The position numbers and the translations under genes were made by a program. A stretch of 56,328 nucleotides of DNA from Candidatus Nitrosopumilus sp. (GTDB lineage Archaea > Thermoproteota > Nitrososphaeria > Nitrososphaerales > Nitrosopumilaceae), in NCBI GenBank assembly GCA_018674605.1, contig JABGZU010000084.1, forward strand, positions 1 through 56,328, written 5' to 3'. Of the stretch, positions 50,726 through 56,328 are shown in pieces (the first letter of the stretch is position 1; each line of letters begins with the position of its first letter). The notes beneath the pieces are model-generated. The model was not told where the DNA came from. It was given only the letters and a program-made list of their open reading frames with translations, and did not search any database.

Positions 50726-50791
50726 ATGCTAAAAATTCAAGATAAATGTTCTTGTTGTAAATGTTATTTGAACGAAAATACTCTAAATTGA
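50726..50791 (+). CDS. Possible 21-aa Cys-rich microprotein
   Basis: ATG at 50726 to TGA at 50789-50791 encodes MLKIQDKCSCCKCYLNENTLN, cited as a 21-residue ORF with Cys at 8, 10, 11 and 13. AAGGAG lies 4 bp before the ATG, one of the better ribosome sites in the window. CSCCKC is metallothionein-like. It sits 12 bp after the palindrome and 35 bp after the repeat array. Chance occurrence of so short an ORF is quite possible. Confidence 0.25.
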   Translation: MLKIQDKCSCCKCYLNENTLN

Positions 50792-50866
50792 GATATGGGT
50801 AAATGGTAAAACACCATATTACTAATTGAATAGATAGTCAGTTATGAATTATATTTTGAATAAAGA

Positions 50867-52141
50867 TTATGGCCAAATGCCTTTTTGATTAAAGGCCTCA
50901 AGTACTCGCTCAACTGCCAAAACCATAGTTGCTTTTCTCATATCGACTTTATGTTTTTTAGATACTGCAAGTGCATCTTTGAATCCTTTTGTGATATTTG
51001 CCTCCATTTTACTTGCAACCTCATCAAATGTCCAATAGTATCCCATGTTGTTTTGTACCCATTCTAAATATGAGATACAGACACCACCAGAGTTTGCCAA
51101 AATATCAGGAATAACCATAATTTTCTTTTTGTAAATAATTGGATCAGCCTCAGGTAATGTTGGACCATTTGCAGCCTCTGCAATGAGTTTACATTGTAAT
51201 TTCTCTGCAATCTTTGCATCAATTTGATTTTCAAGTGCACCTGGAACTAAAATATCACATTTTGTAGTTAGTAATTCTTCAGTAGAGATTTTCTTACTAC
51301 CAGGAAAACCAACAACAGAACCAGTTTTTTGTTTATGTTCTAAAATTTTACTGACTTTAGCACCTTTAGGAATTGAAATTGAACCTTTAGAATCACTAAC
51401 AGCAATTACAATAGAACCCATTTTTTCTAAAGATTCACCTGCAAATGTAGATGCATTTCCAAATCCTTGTAAAACTACTTTAGCACCTTTTAATTTAATT
51501 TTCAATGTTTTTGCAGCTTCTCTAATAGTATATGCTGCACCTAATCCAGTTGCAACATTTCTTGCAAGTGAGCCACCCATTGAAATTGGTTTTCCAGTAA
51601 TTACACCTGGAGAGTATTTGTTTCCATTTAATTTACTAAAAGTATCCATAATTTGGGTCATTTCTCGTCCTGTAGTATAAACATCAGGTGCAGGAATATC
51701 TTTTTCAGGTCCAATTATTTCAGAAATTTTATATGCAAAACCTCTTGTTAATCGCTCCATTTCACCATCACTAAGTTTTTCAGTTTTTGGGTTAACGTAG
51801 ATTGCACCTTTTCCACCACCAAGTGGGATATCAACAATTGCACATTTCCAAGTCATCCAAGATGATAAAGCCATAACTTCGCGCTCCATATACTCAACAC
51901 CACCTTCAGGATTGAAATAACGAATGCCTCCCTTGTATGGGCCTCTATCGTTATTGTGTTGACTTCTAAAGCCAGTAAATATTCTAATTTTTCCATTATC
52001 CATTTTAACAGGAATTTTAACTCTTAACATTTTATTTGGCATTGCAAGATATTCACGAATTCCTTTATCAGATATACCAAGAATATCACAAGCATCATTG
52101 ACTTGTTTAGTTGCATTTGCAAATGGATCATGCTTTACCAA
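50867..52141 (-). CDS. gdhA: Glutamate dehydrogenase
   Basis: 424 aa, TTG start. Substrate-binding segment VDIPLGGGKGAIYVNPK and catalytic-domain PAPDVYTTGREMTQIMD, then NAD(P)-domain ARNVATGLGAAYTI and VVLQGFGNASTFAG, and late CDILVPGALENQI and ILANSGGV are diagnostic. It assimilates ammonium into glutamate from 2-oxoglutarate (or the reverse), central in an organism living on ammonia. A TATA box lies 26 bp upstream. Coenzyme preference was not judged. Upstream and downstream genes are in other units. Confidence 0.96.
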   Translation of the reverse strand: MVKHDPFANATKQVNDACDILGISDKGIREYLAMPNKMLRVKIPVKMDNGKIRIFTGFRSQHNNDRGPYKGGIRYFNPEGGVEYMEREVMALSSWMTWKCAIVDIPLGGGKGAIYVNPKTEKLSDGEMERLTRGFAYKISEIIGPEKDIPAPDVYTTGREMTQIMDTFSKLNGNKYSPGVITGKPISMGGSLARNVATGLGAAYTIREAAKTLKIKLKGAKVVLQGFGNASTFAGESLEKMGSIVIAVSDSKGSISIPKGAKVSKILEHKQKTGSVVGFPGSKKISTEELLTTKCDILVPGALENQIDAKIAEKLQCKLIAEAANGPTLPEADPIIYKKKIMVIPDILANSGGVCISYLEWVQNNMGYYWTFDEVASKMEANITKGFKDALAVSKKHKVDMRKATMVLAVERVLEAFNQKGIWP

Positions 52142-52166
52142 GATATTTTGAATTGTTCGTATGATA

Positions 52167-52174
52167 TTATATAA
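52167..52174 (-). promoter_or_regulatory. TATA box of gdhA
   Basis: TTATATAA (self-complementary) ends 26 bp before the gdhA TTG at 52141, implying a leaderless mRNA beginning at the start codon. The rest of the 238-bp divergent region up to psmA is AT-rich with no other clear element. Confidence 0.55.
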
Positions 52175-52379
52175 GTTTGGTAAGCAGAATTCTGATCGTA
52201 ATTTTCGAGTAAAAGTATAGAGAAGTTTTGAGGAAAATCAAAATTATGGATAAATTAAAAATTCTAAAAAATAGAAATTGATTTTTAGAAAATTAGTTAA
52301 AAATTGAATAAATGAATATTTCCACAGACATTAAGACGAGGATTACCCTTAAATTGACTGAGAAGGAACTCTGATTATC

Positions 52380-53105
52380 ATGATGGCATCACGAGGATAC
52401 GATATGACACCTACAATGTATTCTCCAGATGGTAGAATATACCAAGTAGAATATGCCATAGAGACAGTAAAGAGAGGAACTCTAGCAATAGGCATTAGAA
52501 CTAATCAAGGAGTAATCATGGCAGTTGAAGAAAAACCACGAACATTACAAACTAAAAATATCACACAGAAAATTTTTCAAGTCGATCATCATATTGGAGT
52601 TGCAGCAGCAGGATACATTCCAGATGCACGTGTTCAAGTAGATAGTGCAAGAGCATTTTCACAAGGAAACAAAATGACATATGATGAAGCAGTAGAAATT
52701 GGAACAGTTGCAAAATATTTAGCAGATACAGCTCATCAATTTACCCAATATGGCGGAGTACGTCCAAATGGTGTCTCCATGATTATTGCAGGAATTGATC
52801 AAAAAGGAGAATCAATCTATGTAATAGATCCTAGTGGAACATATGTACAATTTACAGCAGTAGCAATAGGTGCAGGGGCTGATGAAGTAAATTCATTTTT
52901 AGAAAAAAATTATAATCCAGATATGAGTTTAGAAGATGCAGCAGCATTAGCTATTGCATCAATCAATTTGAAAGCAGAAGAAAAAGAGGAAATTAAAAAT
53001 GTTAAAATGGCTAAAGTTTCATCAGATACAAAAGTTTTTGAAAAAGTTTCAGAATCAGATTTGAAAAATTATTCTAAAAACGTATCAAAATTTACAAATG
53101 AATAA
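52380..53105 (+). CDS. psmA: 20S proteasome alpha subunit
   Basis: 241 aa, MMASRGYDMTPTMYSPDGRI start (second ATG one codon later is equally possible). The YSPDGRIYQVEYA signature and TVKRGTLAIGIR are the proteasome alpha hallmark; the N-terminal helix that forms the gate is present. Alpha rings cap the archaeal 20S core and dock PAN or Cdc48 ATPases. No N-terminal catalytic Thr, as expected for alpha. The beta subunit gene is not in the window. Next gene 49 bp downstream. Confidence 0.97.
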   Translation: MMASRGYDMTPTMYSPDGRIYQVEYAIETVKRGTLAIGIRTNQGVIMAVEEKPRTLQTKNITQKIFQVDHHIGVAAAGYIPDARVQVDSARAFSQGNKMTYDEAVEIGTVAKYLADTAHQFTQYGGVRPNGVSMIIAGIDQKGESIYVIDPSGTYVQFTAVAIGAGADEVNSFLEKNYNPDMSLEDAAALAIASINLKAEEKEEIKNVKMAKVSSDTKVFEKVSESDLKNYSKNVSKFTNE

Positions 53106-53154
53106 AAATTTTAGATTTGAAAAATATTCAATTAAAACAAAGAGAGTATAAAAA

Positions 53155-53847
53155 ATGGGTTTAGGAAGTAGTTATTGGAATGAAGTTATCGAAGTACTTC
53201 GAGAAATCATTCCAGTTTATGATAAAGTTAATTCAATAATATCATTAGGAAAAGATGTAAAACATAGAAATCAAGGTATCTCAGGAAGAGTATTTCCAGG
53301 AAATAAAATCTTAGATGCAGGATCAGGTTTTGGAAATATGTCAAAGACAGCACTGAAACTAACAGATGAAAATCTCTCAATCACACTTTATGATCCTTTA
53401 GTACCGATGTTAAAAAATACAAGCACATATTTTGAAAAAACTCCAAATATGGCAAACGGTGTTTTTGAACATATTCCATTTAAAGAAGGAGAATTTGATG
53501 CAGTTTTGTGTGGATATTCGTTAAGAGATGCAATTAATTTAAGAGTTGCAATTTCAGAAATCCACAGAGTATTAAAAAAAGAGGGACGTATGGTCATCGT
53601 AGATTTGGGAAAACCAGATGAATCATTTTTTAGAATTGGAGTTTCATTTTATTTAAGATGCATTCTTCCAATTCTAGCATTTGCAGCAGCAGGAAAATTA
53701 GGATTAAAATTTGGAACACTGTATGGCACTTACAAGAGATGGCCTCAAAATAAAAAACTTGAAAAATTATTATTAGAAAAATTTTCACGAGTTGAGTTTG
53801 AGAAAGATCTTATGGGCGGTGCAATAATAGTTGCAGCTTACAAATGA
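53155..53847 (+). CDS. UbiE/MenG-like methyltransferase
   Basis: 230 aa class I SAM methyltransferase. AdoMet-binding LDAGSGFGNMSK, then LYDPLVPMLKNT, GVFEHIPFKEGEFDAVLCGYSLRD and EIHRVLKKEGRMVIVDLGKP follow the UbiE/COQ5 pattern. A hydrophobic segment (YLRCILPILAFAAAGKLG) would tie it to the membrane. UbiE methylates demethylmenaquinone/ubiquinone precursors; thaumarchaea make menaquinones, so a quinone role is sensible. The start MGLGSSYWNEVIEVLREIIPVYDKVN matches family members. It overlaps the MFS gene by 4 bp. Confidence 0.85.
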   Translation: MGLGSSYWNEVIEVLREIIPVYDKVNSIISLGKDVKHRNQGISGRVFPGNKILDAGSGFGNMSKTALKLTDENLSITLYDPLVPMLKNTSTYFEKTPNMANGVFEHIPFKEGEFDAVLCGYSLRDAINLRVAISEIHRVLKKEGRMVIVDLGKPDESFFRIGVSFYLRCILPILAFAAAGKLGLKFGTLYGTYKRWPQNKKLEKLLLEKFSRVEFEKDLMGGAIIVAAYK

Positions 53848-55001
53848 ATAGAGTTCTAATTTTAGTAAACATTACAGGGTTAATCATAGGTATTTCATAT
53901 GGACTTCACGGTCCAATATTACCAATTTTCGCAAAAAATGTTATTGGTGCAACATATTCAGAATTAGGTTTTATTGGATTAGCAAATTTTGTACCATACA
54001 TGTTCATTCCACTTTTTGTGGGAATATTATTAGATAGAATAAACAACGCATACATACTAGGATTAGGTGCAGCAATTAATTCAGCATCAATTTATCTTCT
54101 ATCCATTGCACAATCCGTTCCAGAAATAATGGGATTTAGAATAATGACAGGTATAGCTCATGCATTTTTTTGGCCTCCATGCGAATCTATCATTTCAAAC
54201 GAAAGTACAGAAAAAAGTAGAGTCAAGCACATCTCATGGTTTACAATGTTTTTTGTAATGGGGTTTATGATAGGACCACTAATTGGAACAATGTTTTTAG
54301 AAAATATGGATATTACGTATAGAATTTTGTTTCAAATTGCAGCATTCATTTTAGCTGCAGGAATAATAACATCATTACTTACTTCAAGAAAAAATGTAAA
54401 AAGACATCATGAAAAATTTTCATTTTCAGCAATAAAAGATATGAAGAAATTTCCAGAAGTAATTATTTTATTAATTTTTTGTACATCATCATTTGGGATT
54501 ATTTTAACAATCTATCCAGCATTTCTTAATGATAATGGAATGGATGCAACAAACATTTTGTTATTATATTTTGTATTTGGTATTTCACGAGTAGTGTCAT
54601 TAGCATTAGCTGGGAAATTTGCAGAAAAAACAAGTCAAACCTTGATTGCAGCAACTTTAGCAGTTTCATTAGGATTAGCAATATCAGTAATTGCAGATTC
54701 AATTGTCATGTTTGGAATTGCTCTAGTTTTAATGGGATTTGGATTTAGTATATTTTTTCCATTAACGTTAGAAATTATTTTAAGCAAAACAAGGAAAAAT
54801 ATTTCAGGAAAAATTATTGGAGCATATGAAACAATTTTTGGACTAGGATGGGTATTAGGACCAACCATCGGAGGTCCAATCACACAGTCATTTGGAGATG
54901 AAACACCATATATGATATTTGGAATAATAGGAATAGGAGTCACAATACTTGCCATAATATCAAGAAAGAAATTAGAACCAGAAGAAATTCAAAATCAGTA
55001 A
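53844..55001 (+). CDS. MFS transporter
   Basis: 385 aa, about 12 membrane helices. It opens VLILVNITGLIIGISYGLHGPILPIF; helix 4-5 region RIMTGIAHAFFWPPCES and the basic central loop SRKNVKRHHEKFSFS are typical MFS. It overlaps the UbiE-like methyltransferase by 4 bp (ATGA), so they are translated together and may share a pathway, such as moving a methylated lipid-like or quinone-related compound. The cargo is unknown. It is not closely similar to the other MFS protein at 29426. Confidence 0.87.
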   Translation: MNRVLILVNITGLIIGISYGLHGPILPIFAKNVIGATYSELGFIGLANFVPYMFIPLFVGILLDRINNAYILGLGAAINSASIYLLSIAQSVPEIMGFRIMTGIAHAFFWPPCESIISNESTEKSRVKHISWFTMFFVMGFMIGPLIGTMFLENMDITYRILFQIAAFILAAGIITSLLTSRKNVKRHHEKFSFSAIKDMKKFPEVIILLIFCTSSFGIILTIYPAFLNDNGMDATNILLLYFVFGISRVVSLALAGKFAEKTSQTLIAATLAVSLGLAISVIADSIVMFGIALVLMGFGFSIFFPLTLEIILSKTRKNISGKIIGAYETIFGLGWVLGPTIGGPITQSFGDETPYMIFGIIGIGVTILAIISRKKLEPEEIQNQ

Positions 55002-55087
55002 ATAAAGAAATTATTCAATAAAATAATGAACAAATTAGGCACAATAGAAAACATTACGTTTAATTTTAAATCAAAGAATTTCTGAAC

Positions 55088-55432
55088 ATGTTAGACTATT
55101 CATTGAATATAGGTGGCAGTGAATGGATGATAATTATATTTGCAGCAGTAGTGCTAATTTTAGGAACAGGTAAACTTCCAGGTTTTGCAAAAAAAATGGG
55201 TAAAGTTGTTAATGAATACAATAATGCCAAAAATGAAATTCAACAACAAATGAAAGAAGTTACAGAAGAAATTCCAAAAATTTCAGGTCCTGTAGAAACA
55301 GAAAGAGAGAAACTTGAAACAATAGCTAAATCAGTTGGAATTAAAACTGAAGGAAAGACAGATGAAGAAATTCAAAAAGATATTTCCACAAGAATTGGTA
55401 AAAAAACACCAGATACTTCTGAAACAAAATAA
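55088..55432 (+). CDS. tatA: Twin-arginine translocase subunit TatA
   Basis: 114 aa. One short N-terminal membrane helix (EWMIIIFAAVVLILGTGKLPG), then an amphipathic helix (FAKKMGKVVNEYNNAKNEIQQQMKEV) and a charged, flexible tail, as in TatA/TatE. It forms the pore that passes folded proteins, often with cofactors such as copper, to the outside; the exported copper proteins here are plausible cargo. TatC is not in the window. The tail of ~60 residues is long and unusual in having a second helix (REKLETIAKSVGIKTEGKTD). Confidence 0.9.
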   Translation: MLDYSLNIGGSEWMIIIFAAVVLILGTGKLPGFAKKMGKVVNEYNNAKNEIQQQMKEVTEEIPKISGPVETEREKLETIAKSVGIKTEGKTDEEIQKDISTRIGKKTPDTSETK

Positions 55433-55435
55433 AAA

Positions 55436-56212
55436 TTATTTTGATGTTTTAATTCTATACAAATTTTCATCTAATCTTTTTTTGGCAAATTTATAGTAAT
55501 CAGGAACAATTTCAAATCCAAGAAAACGTCGATTAAGAGATTTACTTACAACTGCTACTTGTCCAGAACCAAGAAAAGGATCAAATATAATATCTTTTTT
55601 TTCACTAGAATATTCTAATAATTTTTTTATTATTTCAGACGGTAACTTGGTAGGGGTTTTTTCATCACCAGACCAATATTCTCTTTTAATATTCCACACA
55701 TCTTCTTTATCACGATAATGAAGACTACGGCCTTCATCAGATTTATCTTCTTTTTTAAATCTAGAAAAAGGAAAAAATTTTCTTTTTTTATCATCCTTAC
55801 AAACATAAAGACAATGATAATGTGAAGTTACAAACTTCTTTTTAGTTACAACACCAAACTGATATTTCCAAATAATATGATTAATAGTTACAAATCCAAC
55901 ATCATCTAATGCACGTAAAATATCTTTAAGGTTATTCCATCCTGAAAATACATACATACTTCCAGAATCTTTTAGGATTCGAAAAACTTCACTCATCCAG
56001 GAAAAGGTAAAATCATAATAGTCTTCAGGTTTAATTTCATTATATCCAGATAAGACTCTAGAAGCGATTCGATTGTAATTGGCTTTTTTTGCTTTAAAAT
56101 TAATAGCAAAAGGAGGATCAGTAATTACAAGATCAATTTTATTTTTAGGAATTAAACTCATTCCATCAATACAGTTTTGATTGTAAATTTTGTTAATTTC
56201 AATTTTTTTCAA
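55436..56212 (-). CDS. DNA methyltransferase (N6-adenine/N4-cytosine, beta class)
   Basis: 258 aa, TTG start. Catalytic motif IV VITDPPFAINF (residues 30-38) precedes a SAM-binding motif I FDPFLGSGQVAVV near residue 210, the order of beta-class amino-methyltransferases. The central part with many basic residues (KDDKKRKFFPFSRFKKEDKSDE) is likely the DNA-contacting target domain. No restriction endonuclease is visible in the window, so it may be an orphan methylase, unless one lies past the edge. The stop is 3 bp from the convergent tatA. Target sequence unknown. Confidence 0.88.
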   Translation of the reverse strand: MKKIEINKIYNQNCIDGMSLIPKNKIDLVITDPPFAINFKAKKANYNRIASRVLSGYNEIKPEDYYDFTFSWMSEVFRILKDSGSMYVFSGWNNLKDILRALDDVGFVTINHIIWKYQFGVVTKKKFVTSHYHCLYVCKDDKKRKFFPFSRFKKEDKSDEGRSLHYRDKEDVWNIKREYWSGDEKTPTKLPSEIIKKLLEYSSEKKDIIFDPFLGSGQVAVVSKSLNRRFLGFEIVPDYYKFAKKRLDENLYRIKTSK

Positions 56213-56214
56213 TT

Positions 56215-56310
56215 TTAAAATTTAATAGAATGTAGCCAATTTCTATCTTTTTCTTTTGTTTTAACTAATAATCTTCTAAATAGTCTATAATTACACTCAG
56301 TAATTAGAAA
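56215..56310 (-). pseudogene. Short open frame just upstream of the methylase, possible gene remnant
   Basis: Minus-strand frame reads about 31 codons (…NYRLFRRLLVKTKEK, then DRNWLHSIKF) to a TAA that ends 2 bp before the methylase TTG. No ATG/GTG/TTG begins it, and stops occur in all frames just upstream near the window edge. It could be the broken C-terminus of an upstream gene, for example a modification or restriction partner, or chance. Only the sequence beyond the window can decide. Confidence 0.2.
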
Positions 56311-56328
56311 TTATTTTTCTTATTCCAA

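Noticed and set aside
50802..50818. Hairpin ATGGT-aaaac-ACCAT as terminator of gdhA
   Set aside because: A 5-bp stem without a following T-run in the gdhA direction is too weak to call.

Overview
The window is an AT-rich (roughly one third G+C by eye), densely packed archaeal chromosome segment that reads as an ammonia-oxidising thaumarchaeon (Nitrososphaerota), most like Nitrosopumilus. The supporting evidence is the gene set: archaeal Rpo7 and Spt4, L15e/L31e/L39e, NurA-HerA-Mre11-Rad50, archaeal DnaG, CTP-type riboflavin kinase, a NirK-like copper oxidoreductase, plastocyanin-like copper proteins, a degenerate FtsZ-like protein, and an ADP-forming acyl-CoA synthetase beside a crotonase as in the 3-hydroxypropionate/4-hydroxybutyrate carbon-fixation cycle. 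Many genes start with TTG or GTG, and several have a TATA box about 20-27 bp before the start codon, as expected for leaderless transcripts. No tRNA, rRNA, insertion sequence or CRISPR array was recognised.

Layout. 1-2.0 kb: Mrp/NBP35 ATPase (cut by the window edge), then rpo7-spt4. 2.0-5.1 kb: NAD synthesis (nadC, nadA, aspartate dehydrogenase) with a TPR protein. 5.3-10.9 kb: the translationally overlapping nurA-herA-mre11-rad50 end-resection operon. 10.9-16.8 kb: a YkgJ cysteine-cluster protein, a membrane-anchored cupredoxin, a HEAT-repeat protein, a redoxin, L15e, a possible structured RNA, and three exported or membrane-anchored proteins of unknown role. 16.9-23.4 kb: serA, nirK, fumarase, a MiaB-like tRNA methylthiotransferase, the FtsZ-like protein and a small Cys-containing protein. 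23.4-25 kb: a 456-bp gap with a promoter-backed 44-aa ORF, then L31e/L39e (L39e is only 52 aa) and a Nudix hydrolase. 25-29.3 kb: a MetF-like protein convergent with a two-gene methionine synthase. 29.4-33.1 kb: an MFS carrier and a nitrate/sulfonate/taurine-type ABC importer.

33.2-42.3 kb is the amino-acid centrepiece: argG-lysW1-lysX1-argC-argB-argD-lrp, a terminator-like hairpin, then a second promoter and lysS-lysW2-lysX2-lysK. Both arginine and lysine would be built on the LysW carrier protein, with the argC/argB/argD/lysK enzymes shared. The first LysW ends in the canonical EDWGE; the second ends in EDWGQ, so the residue that normally carries the substrate is changed. This is the most striking protein-level anomaly in the window.

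42.3-46.3 kb: dph5 fused to a DUF357-like tail, a cytidylyltransferase and a riboflavin kinase both carrying N-terminal winged-helix-like segments, dnaG and an IscA/ErpA protein. 46.4-50.3 kb: crotonase, ADP-forming acyl-CoA synthetase, a class I glutamine amidotransferase and a DUF1059 protein. 50.3-50.9 kb: a gene-poor region between convergent genes holding five 20-bp repeats in exact register with a TTTG-TG-CAAA dyad, a 16-bp perfect palindrome and a 21-codon Cys-rich ORF; this is the most striking non-coding signal. 50.9-56.3 kb: glutamate dehydrogenase, proteasome alpha, a UbiE-like methyltransferase, an MFS carrier, TatA and an orphan DNA methyltransferase.

All functional calls are from motif recognition by eye; no database search was run.
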